A stretch of DNA of 52,655 bases from Rhizobium sullae (lineage in GTDB: Bacteria > Pseudomonadota > Alphaproteobacteria > Rhizobiales > Rhizobiaceae), in NCBI RefSeq assembly GCF_900169785.1, contig NZ_FWER01000037.1, positions 44,017-96,671 on the forward strand. Reading direction: 5' to 3'. Within the stretch, counting starts at the first letter, position 1. Each line of letters starts with the position of its first letter. Shown here in pieces: positions 32,801-42,005 of the stretch. A program made the translations under genes and the position numbers. The notes under the pieces were generated by a model. The model saw nothing but the letters and a program-made list of their open reading frames with translations. It was not told where the DNA came from and did not search any database.

Positions 32801-33772
32801 ATGAGCGGCAGCGACAATCCTTACGGCAATTCCTTCGGCACGCAGATGTCGGCAACGGCGAACTTCGGTTCGGCGCCGCAGCCGGCGGCAGGCGGCGGAC
32901 ATATCAAGGATACGACAACCGCCACTTTCACGACGGACGTCATCGAGGAATCGCGCAACCAGCCGGTACTCGTTGATTTCTGGGCGCCTTGGTGCGGCCC
33001 CTGCAAGCAATTGACGCCGGTGCTCGAAAAGGTGGTCAACGAGGCGCAAGGCCGCGTGAAGCTCGTGAAGATGAATATCGACGACCATCCGTCGATCGCA
33101 GGCCAACTCGGCATTCAGTCGATCCCGGCCGTGATCGCCTTCGTCGGCGGCCGCCCGGCCGATGGTTTCATGGGTGCTGTGCCGGAAAGCCAGGTTCGCC
33201 AGTTCATCGACCGCCTCGCCGGTCCTGCCGGTGCGGATCAGGCTGCGGAGATCGAAGCGGTGCTTGAGGAGGCGTCGGGCCTTCTTGCCGCGGGCGACGT
33301 CAATGGTGCCGCGCAGCTCTACGGTGCAGTGATGCAAGCCGATCCGGAAAATGCCAAGGCGCTTGCTGGGATGGCCGAATGCATGATTGCCGCCAACCAG
33401 CATCAGCGCGCTCGCGAAGCGTTAACCGATCTGCCGGAAGGGCTTGCCAATGACGCTGGGATTCAAGCCGTCATCACGAAGCTCGATCAGATCGAAGAAG
33501 CTCGCAAGCTCGGCGATCCCGTCGCCCTGGAGCAGGACCTTGCGCTCGATCCGGACAATCACGACGCACGCATGAAGCTTGCCAAGATTCTGAACGTCGA
33601 GGGAAAGCGCGATGAGGCGGCAGACCATCTGCTCCACATCATGCGCAAGGACCGGACCTTCGATGACGATGGCGCGCGCCGTCAGCTCCTGCAGTTCTTC
33701 GAAGTCTGGGGCTTCAAGGACCCGGCAACCGTGTCCGCGCGGCGCAAGCTTTCAGCGATGCTCTTCTCGTAA
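32801..33772 (+). CDS. cnoX: Thioredoxin with TPR tail (CnoX/YbbN-like co-chaperone)
   Basis: A 323-residue protein. After a 35-residue polar N-terminal extension there is a full thioredoxin domain with active site WAPWCGPCKQ (C65, C68) and the cis-proline in IQSIPAVIAF. Residues about 150-320 are helical tetratricopeptide-type repeats (LLAAGDVNGAAQLYGAVMQADPENAKALAGM and so on). This design is that of YbbN/CnoX, which protects proteins from over-oxidation and hands them to GroEL. The E. coli protein has an altered active site, while here both cysteines are kept, so redox activity is expected. Confidence 0.9.
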   Translation: MSGSDNPYGNSFGTQMSATANFGSAPQPAAGGGHIKDTTTATFTTDVIEESRNQPVLVDFWAPWCGPCKQLTPVLEKVVNEAQGRVKLVKMNIDDHPSIAGQLGIQSIPAVIAFVGGRPADGFMGAVPESQVRQFIDRLAGPAGADQAAEIEAVLEEASGLLAAGDVNGAAQLYGAVMQADPENAKALAGMAECMIAANQHQRAREALTDLPEGLANDAGIQAVITKLDQIEEARKLGDPVALEQDLALDPDNHDARMKLAKILNVEGKRDEAADHLLHIMRKDRTFDDDGARRQLLQFFEVWGFKDPATVSARRKLSAMLFS

Positions 33773-33876
33773 CTTTAGAAACCTTGCCCTTGCGTTTTTG
33801 GGCAAGGGCACCACATTTCAGAGGCAGAACAGGAGTATCGTTTCGCTCCTGCCGGTTGATTGCGGGACAAGGTTTG

Positions 33877-34560
33877 ATGCAAGTCGGGAATGCAAGATAT
33901 TTAAAGCCCGGCGATCTGCCAGATTCGATCGCCGTCTTTCCTCTGACCGGCGCTCTTCTTCTGCCTACGGGACAGCTTCCGCTGAATATTTTCGAGCCAC
34001 GTTATCTCGCGATGTTTGACGCCGCTCTGGCCGGCAATCGGCTGATCGGCATGGTCCAGCCCGCGCTTGGTGATAACGATTCGACGGCGGGCGAGAAGAG
34101 TGGCGAACCTCATCTCGCTCCCGTCGGCTGCATCGGGCGGATCACCTCTTTTGCGGAGACGGGCGACGGGCGCTATATCGTTTCGCTGACGGGCGTTTGC
34201 CGCTTTCGCCTACTTGGCGAAAAAATGACGCATGAGCCGTTCAGAAGCTTCCACATCGCTCCCTTCATTTCCGATCTCTCCGCACGCGATGAGGAAGACG
34301 CCGTCGATCGTGGCGCCTTGCTCTCCGCGTTCAGGGCTTATCTCGATGCGAACAAGCTTGAGGCCGATTGGGAAAGCGTCGAGCGCGCCAGCAACCTGAC
34401 GCTCGTGAATTCGCTTGCGATGATGTCGCCCTTTGGCCCTGCCGAGAAGCAGGCGCTGCTGGAGGCGCCCGATCTTAAGACCAGAGCGGAGACCCTGATC
34501 GCCATTACCGAAATCGTGCTCGCGCGCGTCTTCGGTGACTCCGATACGGTTTTGCAGTAA
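33877..34560 (+). CDS. Lon N-terminal (substrate-binding) domain protein
   Basis: A 227-residue protein that is only the LON substrate-binding domain: IAVFPLTGALLLPTGQLPLN and IFEPRYLAMFDAAL at the N-terminus, and the helical part at about 130-220. No ATPase or protease domain follows. Function unknown; such proteins lie beside thioredoxin and Trm112-like genes in many rhizobia. ATG 33877 is preferred to an upstream open stretch because it gives the usual beginning of the domain. Confidence 0.87.
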   Translation: MQVGNARYLKPGDLPDSIAVFPLTGALLLPTGQLPLNIFEPRYLAMFDAALAGNRLIGMVQPALGDNDSTAGEKSGEPHLAPVGCIGRITSFAETGDGRYIVSLTGVCRFRLLGEKMTHEPFRSFHIAPFISDLSARDEEDAVDRGALLSAFRAYLDANKLEADWESVERASNLTLVNSLAMMSPFGPAEKQALLEAPDLKTRAETLIAITEIVLARVFGDSDTVLQ

Positions 34561-34570
34561 ATCATTGGGC

Positions 34571-34759
34571 ATGGACGAAAAACTCAGCCGTGTTGATCCG
34601 AAACTGCTTGAGCTCTTGGTTTGCCCGCTGACCAAGGGAAGGCTCAGCTATGACCGGGAGCACAACGAACTCGTCTCGGAAAAGGCGCGCCTTGCCTATC
34701 CGATCCGTGACGGCATTCCGATCATGCTGGTGTCAGAGGCACGGAGGCTTGACGATTAG
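34571..34759 (+). CDS. Trm112-like small protein
   Basis: A 62-residue protein of the Trm112/YcaR type (LLELLVCPLTKGRLSYDREH, then RLAYPIRDGIPIML). Eukaryotic Trm112 activates methyltransferases; the bacterial proteins are uncharacterised. Start ATG 34571 comes 10 bases after the Lon-N gene, so the two form an operon with the thioredoxin gene. Its stop overlaps the convergent FAD gene by four bases. Confidence 0.85.
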   Translation: MDEKLSRVDPKLLELLVCPLTKGRLSYDREHNELVSEKARLAYPIRDGIPIMLVSEARRLDD

Positions 34760-35970
34760 ATCGTCTCGCCTGCCAAAAGCCTTGGATTGTTCCTGGCCGC
34801 CGTGCCGGCCGCCTGCCCGATGAAGAAGGACTTGAGGCTCGGCAGCCTGTCGACGATGCCGAGGCCGACATCGCGGGCAATGCGCACCGGCATTATGTCA
34901 TTCGAGAACAACCGGTTCAGCACGTCGGTCGTAACCCCCATGCGGAAGGTGTCGAAGCGGCGCCAGGTCTGGTAGCGTTCGAGAATATTGATCGAGCCGA
35001 TATCGAGCCCGAGGCGGTCGGCCTCGACGACGGTCTCAGCCAGCGCGGCCACGTCCTTGAAGCCGAGATTGAGACCTTGGCCGGAAATCGGATGAATGCC
35101 GTGTGCCGCATCGCCGGCAAGTGCAACGCGCGGTGCCACGAAGGCGCGGGCAAGCGTGAGGCCGAGCGGGAAGGCACGCTTTTCGCCAATGACCTTGAGC
35201 GCGCCGAGCTTGTGCCCGAAACGGCGCTCCAGTTCCTCCTCGAAAATCAGGTCGTCGTCGGAAACAAGCCGGTCGGCATCGTGCGTGCGTTCGGTCCAGA
35301 CAAGGGAGGAGCGGTTGTTGGTGAGCGGCAGGATCGCGAAGGGGCCGGATGGGAGGAAATGCTCTTCGGCGCAGCCATTGTGCGGCCGCTCATGCTCGAC
35401 GGTCACAACGATGCCGGATTGGCCGTAATCCCAGCTGACCGTCTTTATGCCCGCCAGATCGCGGAGCTTCGACCGCACGCCGTCACAGGCCACGAGCAGG
35501 CGTGACTCCAGCATGCTGCCATCGGACAGCGTGATGGAAATCCGGTTTTCTTCCGTCTTCAGGCCAGAGGCGATCAGTCCATGCCGGATTTCGATGCCGA
35601 GCCGGTCGCAGACGCCGCGCAGCGCGCGGACCATGACGGCGTTCGGGATCATGTGCGCGAAGGGGCGGCCGTCTTCCACTTGACCGTCGAAGGTGAGGAA
35701 GACCGGACGCACCGGATCGGAGGTCCTGGAATCGGTCACGATCATCTTGGTGATCGGCTGGGCTTCCGGAAGGATTTCTTCCCAGATGCCGAAGACCTCC
35801 AGCATCTTCGTTGCCGCGGCGATGACTGCGGAGGCGCGCATATCCTTCTGCCAGACATGCTCAGGCGATGCTTCAACGACCGCAATCTCAAGGTGGGGGG
35901 CTGCCTGCTTGACCGCGACCGCCGCGGAAAGGCCGACATAACCTCCGCCAACAACCAGCATGTCCAGCAT
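34756..35970 (-). CDS. UbiH/UbiF-family FAD-dependent hydroxylase
   Basis: A 404-residue flavoprotein monooxygenase. FAD motifs are MLVVGGGYVGLSAAVAVKQ (GxGxxG), the conserved RLLVACDGVRSKLR (DG motif) and VALAGDAAHGIHPISGQGLN (GD motif). This is the form of ubiquinone ring hydroxylases, here probably one of UbiF/UbiH/UbiL. The frame extends upstream, but ATG 35970 has GGGGAGC before it and gives the normal N-terminus. It is divergent from tesB across a short region with a palindrome. Confidence 0.88.
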   Translation of the reverse strand: MLDMLVVGGGYVGLSAAVAVKQAAPHLEIAVVEASPEHVWQKDMRASAVIAAATKMLEVFGIWEEILPEAQPITKMIVTDSRTSDPVRPVFLTFDGQVEDGRPFAHMIPNAVMVRALRGVCDRLGIEIRHGLIASGLKTEENRISITLSDGSMLESRLLVACDGVRSKLRDLAGIKTVSWDYGQSGIVVTVEHERPHNGCAEEHFLPSGPFAILPLTNNRSSLVWTERTHDADRLVSDDDLIFEEELERRFGHKLGALKVIGEKRAFPLGLTLARAFVAPRVALAGDAAHGIHPISGQGLNLGFKDVAALAETVVEADRLGLDIGSINILERYQTWRRFDTFRMGVTTDVLNRLFSNDIMPVRIARDVGLGIVDRLPSLKSFFIGQAAGTAARNNPRLLAGETI

Positions 35971-36002
35971 CGCCCGCTCCCCGCGCTTGTGATTACAATG
36001 AC

Positions 36003-36016
36003 GATCTATATAGATC
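36003..36016. promoter_or_regulatory. 14-bp palindrome between the FAD hydroxylase and tesB
   Basis: GATCTATATAGATC is a perfect dyad in the 83-base divergent region, with flanking pairs that continue the symmetry with a mismatch. It could bind a dimeric repressor controlling both genes, or lie over a -10 region. No regulator is suggested by its neighbours. Confidence 0.35.
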
Positions 36017-36053
36017 ATCGTATCCCCACTTCCTACCGTCGGGAGCTGAACAA

Positions 36054-36938
36054 ATGATGGAAGACGCAGCCAAGCCCACGGCCATGGAAACGCTGCTCGC
36101 GACGCTCGATCTCGAGCCGATCGAGGTCGATATCTTTCGTGGTCGCAGCCCGCAGGTTGGCTGGCAACGCGTTTTTGGCGGACAGGTGATCGGTCAGGCA
36201 CTGATGGCTGCCCAGCGGACGATCGAGACAGAGCGCTTCGTTCACTCGCTGCATGCCTATTTCATGCGGCCGGGGGATCCTTCCGTGCCGATCGTCTATC
36301 AGGTGGAACGCATTCGCGACGGATCGAGCTTCAATACGCGCCGGGTCGTGGCGATCCAGCACGGCAAGGCGATTTTTGCGCTCTCGTGCTCCTTCCAGAT
36401 CGAGGAGCCGGGTTTCGATCATCAGATCGTAATGCCGGATGTTCCGACGCCGGAAAAGCTGCTCGGCGAGCAGCAGATCAAGGAACAGTATCTCGCGCAT
36501 GCGCCGCCGGCTGTGCGCAAATACTGGGAGCGCGAACGGCCGATCGAAATCCGGCCGGTTTCGCTGACGCACTATTTTTCCGACAGGAAGCTCGATCCCC
36601 GTCAGGACGTCTGGGTGCGCGCGACGGGGCCGGTCCCGGATAACCGGCTCTATCAAGCCGCAGTGCTTGCCTATCTCTCAGACATGACGCTGCTTGATAC
36701 CTCGCTCTACGCTCATGGAACCTCGATCTTCGACCAAAGCCTGCAGGTTGCGAGCCTCGACCATTCCATGTGGTTTCATCGGCCTGATAAACTTACGGAT
36801 TGGCTGCTTTACACGCAGGATAGTCCATCTGCTTCCGGCGCTCGTGGGCTCACGCGCGGTAGCCTGTTCACGCGGTCTGGCGTTCTGATTGCGTCAGTCG
36901 CGCAGGAAGGTTTGATTCGGAAAAAGGCAAATGAATAA
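36054..36938 (+). CDS. tesB: Acyl-CoA thioesterase II
   Basis: A 294-residue double-hotdog thioesterase. The first hotdog has VGWQRVFGGQVIGQALMAA and LHAYFMRPGDPSVPIVYQVE, the second LDHSMWFHRP and GSLFTRSGVLIASVAQEGL, both classic TesB segments with the Asp, Thr and Gln active-site positions. It hydrolyses medium and long acyl-CoA. Two adjacent ATG codons (36054, 36057) could start it. A short AT-rich inverted repeat overlaps its stop. Confidence 0.93.
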   Translation: MMEDAAKPTAMETLLATLDLEPIEVDIFRGRSPQVGWQRVFGGQVIGQALMAAQRTIETERFVHSLHAYFMRPGDPSVPIVYQVERIRDGSSFNTRRVVAIQHGKAIFALSCSFQIEEPGFDHQIVMPDVPTPEKLLGEQQIKEQYLAHAPPAVRKYWERERPIEIRPVSLTHYFSDRKLDPRQDVWVRATGPVPDNRLYQAAVLAYLSDMTLLDTSLYAHGTSIFDQSLQVASLDHSMWFHRPDKLTDWLLYTQDSPSASGARGLTRGSLFTRSGVLIASVAQEGLIRKKANE

Positions 36939-36954
36939 AAAATGTGCATTTTTT
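36937..36954. repeat. AT-rich inverted repeat after tesB
   Basis: AAAAAATG and CATTTTTT are separated by two bases. As RNA it is a weak hairpin ending in U residues, so it may help end tesB transcription. It also lies 110 bases upstream of the glnK sigma-54 site, where an activator could bind. Confidence 0.4.
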
Positions 36955-37060
36955 CAAATTTGGGCATTATTTGGGCGGTTCTTGCCCTACCATTTGCCTC
37001 TTAAATAGCATCGTTCATTATACTCTTTATTTTTCAATAACTTATAGTCTGCTTCGAATC

Positions 37061-37075
37061 TGGCACGCCCTTTGA
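37061..37075 (+). promoter_or_regulatory. Sigma-54 promoter of glnK-amtB
   Basis: TGGCACGCCCTTTGA fits the -24/-12 pattern TGGCACG-N4-TTGC(A/T) except the last base. It lies 86 bases before the glnK start. In rhizobia glnK-amtB is activated by NtrC with RpoN under nitrogen limitation. No clear NtrC dyad was found upstream. Confidence 0.7.
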
Positions 37076-37161
37076 ATGTATATCCCCAGTCGCTGTTCGT
37101 GAATGTCAGCGGCAAGGAGAGTCGGCTCCGCGCCGAGGATAACGAAGGATGGGAAAACCAG

Positions 37162-37500
37162 ATGAAAATTGTGATGGCCATTATCAAGCCGTTCAAGCTC
37201 GATGAGGTCCGCGAAGCCCTCACGGCGATCGGCATCCAAGGCCTGACCGTGACCGAGGTGAAGGGCTACGGACGCCAGAAGGGGCATACCGAAATCTATC
37301 GCGGTACGGAATATGCAGTCAGCTTCCTGCCGAAGCTCAAGATCGAAATCGCCGTCGCATCAGAAATCGTCGACAAGGCCGTCGAAGCCATCGCGTCGTC
37401 AGCCAAGACCGGCCAGATCGGCGACGGCAAGATTTTCGTCTACTCGATCGACCATGCCGTCCGTATCCGCACGGGCGAAACCGATACCGAAGCGCTGTAA
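37162..37500 (+). CDS. glnK: Nitrogen regulatory protein P-II
   Basis: A 112-residue PII protein. The T loop KGYGRQKGHTEIYRGTEYAV places the uridylylated Tyr at residue 51, and the C-terminal signature GDGKIFVYSIDHAVRIRTGE is complete. It senses 2-oxoglutarate, ATP/ADP and, through uridylylation, glutamine, and blocks AmtB when nitrogen is plentiful. An upstream in-frame start would add 30 odd residues; ATG 37162 with AAGGATGGG is right. It precedes amtB by 28 bases. Confidence 0.95.
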   Translation: MKIVMAIIKPFKLDEVREALTAIGIQGLTVTEVKGYGRQKGHTEIYRGTEYAVSFLPKLKIEIAVASEIVDKAVEAIASSAKTGQIGDGKIFVYSIDHAVRIRTGETDTEAL

Positions 37501-37528
37501 GAACGGCTGAGCAAGGAGCTTTATTCCA

Positions 37529-38965
37529 ATGTCAATTTCGAAGTTTTCCTCCACATTTGCGCGGCTCGGGGCTGCGTCTGCCGCGCTTTTCGCGCCGGTC
37601 GTCGCCTTCGCGCAGGAGACCGCGCCGGCTGCTGCCGATGCCGCGGCTGCAGCGGCTCCGGCCTTCACCATGGACAAGGGTGACAATACCTGGATGCTCG
37701 TCTCATCGGCGCTCGTGCTGTTGATGACCATTCCGGGCCTGGCTCTCTTCTATGGCGGCCTCGTGCGCGCCAAGAACATGCTCTCCGTGCTGATGCAGGT
37801 ATTCATGATCACCGCCGTTGTGTCCCTGATCTGGGTCACCTACGGCTACTCGCTGGCCTTCACTGACGGCGGCTCGCTGAACAGCTTCGTCGGCGGTTTC
37901 TCCAAGGCCTTCCTCGCCGGCGTCAACACGTCGTCCCTTGTCGAGACCTTCTCGAAAGGCGTCGCCATTCCGGAATACACCTTCATTGTGTTCCAGATGA
38001 CGTTTGCCTGCATCACGCCCGGCCTCATCGTCGGTGCGTTTGCCGAGCGCATCAAGTTCTCTGCCGTCATCCTCTTCGTTATCCTGTGGGTCACTTTCAT
38101 CTACTTCCCGATGGCGCACATGGTTTGGTTCTGGGGTGGTCCGAGCTCGTACACTTCGCCGTCCGGCCTGATCTTCTCCTATGGTGCAATCGACTTCGCC
38201 GGCGGCACGGTCGTTCACATCAATGCTGGTATTGCCGGCCTCGTCGGCGCCATCATGCTCGGCAAGCGCACGGGCTATAAGAAGGAAATCATGGCTCCGC
38301 ATTCGATGACGCTCACCATGGTCGGCGCAGCGCTTCTGTGGGTCGGTTGGTTCGGCTTCAACGCTGGCTCCAACCTCGAAGCAAATGCCTACGCTTCGCT
38401 TGCCATGATCAACACTTTCCTCGCAGCCGCTGCGGCCGCTGTTTCCTGGTGCATCGTTGAAACCTTCGCCCGCGGCAAGGCTTCCATGCTGGGTGCTGCT
38501 TCGGGTGCAGTTGCCGGTCTCGTTGCCGTTACTCCGGCAGCAGGCTTTGCAGGTCCGATGGGTTCGATCGTTCTCGGCCTCATCGTTTCGCCGGTCTGCT
38601 ACTTCTTCGTCGACGTCGTGAAGAACAAGTTCAACTACGACGACAGCCTTGACGTCTTCGGCGTCCATTGCGTTGGCGGCATCATCGGTGCAATCGGCAC
38701 CGGCATTCTCGTCAACCCGGCTCTCGGCGGTGCAGGCATCGTCGACTATTCGACGGCAGATTTCGCTGCTTCTTATGCTGGTACGGCAACTCAGGTCTGG
38801 GCTCAGTTCAAGGGTGTCCTGACGACCCTCGTCTGGTCGGGCGTCGGCTCTGCGATCCTCTACAAGATCGTCGACCTTATCGTCGGCCTGCGCGTAACCC
38901 CGGAGGCAGAACGCGAAGGTCTCGACCTGTCGACCCACGGCGAAGCTGCCTACCACTCTTCTTGA
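37529..38965 (+). CDS. amtB: Ammonium transporter
   Basis: A 478-residue Amt protein with a cleaved leader (to about residue 22) and eleven membrane helices. The pore twin histidines are in VVHINAGIAGL and FGVHCVGGIIGAIGTG, and the phenylalanine gate region is FVVFQMTFACITPGL-like (FIVFQMTFACITPGLIVGAF). It conducts ammonium into the cell and is controlled by the preceding PII protein. AAGGAGC precedes the ATG. A terminator follows. Confidence 0.96.
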   Translation: MSISKFSSTFARLGAASAALFAPVVAFAQETAPAAADAAAAAAPAFTMDKGDNTWMLVSSALVLLMTIPGLALFYGGLVRAKNMLSVLMQVFMITAVVSLIWVTYGYSLAFTDGGSLNSFVGGFSKAFLAGVNTSSLVETFSKGVAIPEYTFIVFQMTFACITPGLIVGAFAERIKFSAVILFVILWVTFIYFPMAHMVWFWGGPSSYTSPSGLIFSYGAIDFAGGTVVHINAGIAGLVGAIMLGKRTGYKKEIMAPHSMTLTMVGAALLWVGWFGFNAGSNLEANAYASLAMINTFLAAAAAAVSWCIVETFARGKASMLGAASGAVAGLVAVTPAAGFAGPMGSIVLGLIVSPVCYFFVDVVKNKFNYDDSLDVFGVHCVGGIIGAIGTGILVNPALGGAGIVDYSTADFAASYAGTATQVWAQFKGVLTTLVWSGVGSAILYKIVDLIVGLRVTPEAEREGLDLSTHGEAAYHSS

Positions 38966-39044
38966 TCACAGGGATTGCGGCGCCCAGCAGAGGGCGCCGC
39001 AGAACAGCCCGTCGCGGCCTATCGAAATATATCGGCCGCATCTT

Positions 39045-39076
39045 GGCCCGGACCTTTTCAGGTTCGGGCCTTTTTA
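39045..39076 (+). terminator. Terminator after amtB
   Basis: A 10-bp stem with one G-T pair, GGCCCGGACC (39045-39054) and GGTTCGGGCC (39061-39070), then five T residues. Confidence 0.85.
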
Positions 39077-39208
39077 TTTGCCGGTCAGGCCTATCCGATC
39101 TCTCATGGTTAACATCGCTTTAACCCTCCTTTGATTAGGTGGGGCGGACGCATATTGCGTGGCGACGCCTCGGCGACTCGCGCGCTCAGCATTGGACGGG
39201 TTGGGTAT

Positions 39209-41869
39209 ATGGCAAGAAGCACTTCGCCGGTGATCGATAACCGGCCGGACCGTTTCTCCCTCTCAGGGTTCGTGCTCAGGCAGGCGCAAGCTCTCCTGGG
39301 CTTTGCGATCTTCCTGCTATTGGCGCTCGCGGTTGCAGCACTGGCGACATGGAACGTCTCAGATCCGAGCTATTCCTACGCAACCGGCAATCCGCCGGCA
39401 AATGTCCTGGGATATGGCGGCGCCGCCTTTGCCGATATCGCGATGCAGTTCTTCGGGCTTGCCAGTGTTGTGGCGCTGCTGCCGGTCGTCGCCTGGGCCC
39501 TGGCATTGATTTCCGGCCGCCGCATCAGCCGCATTCCGGCGCGAGCCGGCGCCTGGGCCCTAGGTTCGGTCCTTTCGTCTGCCGTGATCGGTTGCATCCC
39601 GCCGCCGCTGACATGGCCGATCCCCAACGGCATAGGCGGCGTCATCGGCGATATGATCCTTCGTTTTCCGGCTCTTTTCGTCGGCGCCTACCCGAGCGGC
39701 GCGTTCGCGACGGCTGTCGGCGGCGTGTTCGCGCTGCCCACCGCCTGGATGATGCTGTTTTCTGCGGGCATCGTTGGCCGCACGGAAGCCGACGAGGACG
39801 TGAGCGATGCATTCGTGGCTGCACCTTCCAAAGCCCGCTCGATTGGTGATGAGGATGAAGACGACGAAGAGGGTGGGTGGCTTGCATTCGGAGCGTTGAC
39901 GCATGTCTGGTACATGAGCCAGGCGCGGATGCGCCGCATCTTCGGCCTAGGGCCGCGCAAGCGCCGTCAGAGCGATTTCGAATCGCCCTATGACTTCAAC
40001 GACGATGAATTCGGTACCCTGAACGAGCCCGTCCGCGCCAAGGCGCCGGCAGGCCGCGGCGAGCGCCTGGAGCCGTCAATGGAATCACGCAACGGTTCGC
40101 TCCGCCGTGTCGTCTCCGCGCCGTCGATTTCGCTCAACGACGATGATGATGACGATGTGCCGTTCGATAGCGACATGCCGCCGCGTCCGGCCGATATTCT
40201 GCCGGACGACGACGAGGGCTGGATGATGCGTGCACCGGCGAAGACCGCTGGCGGCAAGCCCGAGCCGCGCGTCGTGCCGCAGGTCTCGCGGCCAAAGCCT
40301 GGTGCTCGCATTGAGCGCGAGTCGCAGGGTTCCTTCATTCGCCCAGAGGGCTTCCAGGTTCCCTCGATTCATCTGCTTGCCGAGCCAAAGAACGTCGTTC
40401 GCGACTCGTCGCTTTCGGCCGATGCGCTGGAGCAGAATGCCCGCATGCTCGAAGGCGTCCTCGAAGACTTCGGCGTCAAGGGTGAAATCATCCATGTCCG
40501 CCCCGGCCCGGTCGTCACGCTCTATGAGCTTGAGCCGGCTCCCGGCATCAAGTCCTCACGCGTCATCGGCCTTGCAGACGACATTGCCCGCTCCATGAGC
40601 GCGATCGCCGCCCGTGTCGCCGTGGTTCCCGGCCGAAACGCGATCGGAATCGAATTGCCGAACTCGACGCGTGAAACGGTGTACCTGCGGGAACTGATCG
40701 CGTCACGCGATTTCGAAGGCTCGAAGGCAAAGCTTGCGATGGCGCTCGGCAAGACAATCGGCGGCGAAGCCGTCATCGCTGATCTTGCGAAGATGCCGCA
40801 CCTGCTCGTTGCCGGTACAACTGGCTCCGGCAAGTCGGTTGCCATCAACACGATGATCCTGTCGCTACTCTACCGTTTGACGCCGGAACAGTGCCGCCTG
40901 ATCATGATCGACCCGAAGATGCTCGAACTCTCAGTTTACGACGGCATTCCGCATCTGTTGTCGCCGGTCGTCACCGATCCGAAGAAGGCTGTCGTCGCGC
41001 TCAAATGGACCGTCCGAGAGATGGAGGAGCGTTATAAGAAGATGTCGAAGATCGGCGTTCGCAACATCGACGGCTTCAATGCGCGCGTCGAGCAGGCGTT
41101 GGTCAAGGGTGAGGCCATTTCGCGAACCGTGCAGACAGGGTTTGACCGTCACACCGGCGAAGCGATGTACGAAACCGAGGAGTTCGACCTGCAGGCGATG
41201 CCCTACATCGTCGTCATCATCGATGAAATGGCCGACCTCATGATGGTCGCCGGCAAGGATATCGAGGGCGCCGTCCAGCGCCTGGCGCAGATGGCGCGCG
41301 CCGCCGGTATTCACGTGATCATGGCCACCCAGCGTCCGTCCGTCGACGTTATCACCGGCACGATCAAGGCCAACTTCCCGACGCGCATCTCCTTCCAGGT
41401 CACGTCGAAGATCGACAGTCGCACGATCCTCGGCGAACAAGGTGCCGAACAGCTGCTCGGCATGGGCGATATGCTCTACATGGCGGGCGGCGGACGCATT
41501 CAGCGTGTCCACGGTCCCTTCGTGGCCGATATGGAAGTCGAGGAGATCGTTTCATATCTGAAGACGCAGGGCGCGCCGCAATATCTCGAGGCGATCACTG
41601 CAGATGACGAGGACGACGATGATTACGGCGGCCCTGCGGGCACCTCCAATCTGGCGGATTCCGATGACCCCTATGATCAGGCAGTGGCGATCGTGCTTCG
41701 CGACGGCAAGGCTTCGACATCTTATATCCAGCGTCGTCTCGGCATCGGCTATAACCGCGCCGCTTCACTGATCGAGCGCATGGAGCAGGAAGGCGTCATC
41801 GGCCCTGCGAACCATGCGGGCAAGCGCGAAATCCTGGTTCCGACCGAAGGCGATATCCTCGATCGCTAG
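39209..41869 (+). CDS. ftsK: DNA translocase FtsK
   Basis: An 886-residue protein with four membrane helices in the first 190 residues, an acidic and proline-rich linker (about 210-400), the alpha/beta RecA-like motor and a C-terminal gamma winged helix. Walker A is GTTGSGKS at 536-543, followed by LIMIDPKMLELSVYDGIPHL, Walker B VVIIDEMADLMMV and the gamma domain SYIQRRLGIGYNRAASLIER that reads KOPS sites. FtsK couples septum closure to chromosome dimer resolution at dif. An upstream TTG is possible, but ATG 39209 matches the usual rhizobial start. Confidence 0.96.
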   Translation: MARSTSPVIDNRPDRFSLSGFVLRQAQALLGFAIFLLLALAVAALATWNVSDPSYSYATGNPPANVLGYGGAAFADIAMQFFGLASVVALLPVVAWALALISGRRISRIPARAGAWALGSVLSSAVIGCIPPPLTWPIPNGIGGVIGDMILRFPALFVGAYPSGAFATAVGGVFALPTAWMMLFSAGIVGRTEADEDVSDAFVAAPSKARSIGDEDEDDEEGGWLAFGALTHVWYMSQARMRRIFGLGPRKRRQSDFESPYDFNDDEFGTLNEPVRAKAPAGRGERLEPSMESRNGSLRRVVSAPSISLNDDDDDDVPFDSDMPPRPADILPDDDEGWMMRAPAKTAGGKPEPRVVPQVSRPKPGARIERESQGSFIRPEGFQVPSIHLLAEPKNVVRDSSLSADALEQNARMLEGVLEDFGVKGEIIHVRPGPVVTLYELEPAPGIKSSRVIGLADDIARSMSAIAARVAVVPGRNAIGIELPNSTRETVYLRELIASRDFEGSKAKLAMALGKTIGGEAVIADLAKMPHLLVAGTTGSGKSVAINTMILSLLYRLTPEQCRLIMIDPKMLELSVYDGIPHLLSPVVTDPKKAVVALKWTVREMEERYKKMSKIGVRNIDGFNARVEQALVKGEAISRTVQTGFDRHTGEAMYETEEFDLQAMPYIVVIIDEMADLMMVAGKDIEGAVQRLAQMARAAGIHVIMATQRPSVDVITGTIKANFPTRISFQVTSKIDSRTILGEQGAEQLLGMGDMLYMAGGGRIQRVHGPFVADMEVEEIVSYLKTQGAPQYLEAITADDEDDDDYGGPAGTSNLADSDDPYDQAVAIVLRDGKASTSYIQRRLGIGYNRAASLIERMEQEGVIGPANHAGKREILVPTEGDILDR

Positions 41870-42005
41870 CGGCCGGAAAGACCGCCGGGGCAATGGCTTC
41901 ACGGAAACCTGATAGCCTCGAAAGCGTTACCTTCTGCAGCGGTGCGTCTGCGCCATGAAGACGCCGCCTTTCGGCAGCATGCAGGTCGCATCAAAGGAGA
42001 CCCAG

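Noticed and set aside
37703..38956. A 417-residue minus-strand frame across amtB
   Set aside because: Antisense of the ammonium transporter; very charged, no family likeness.
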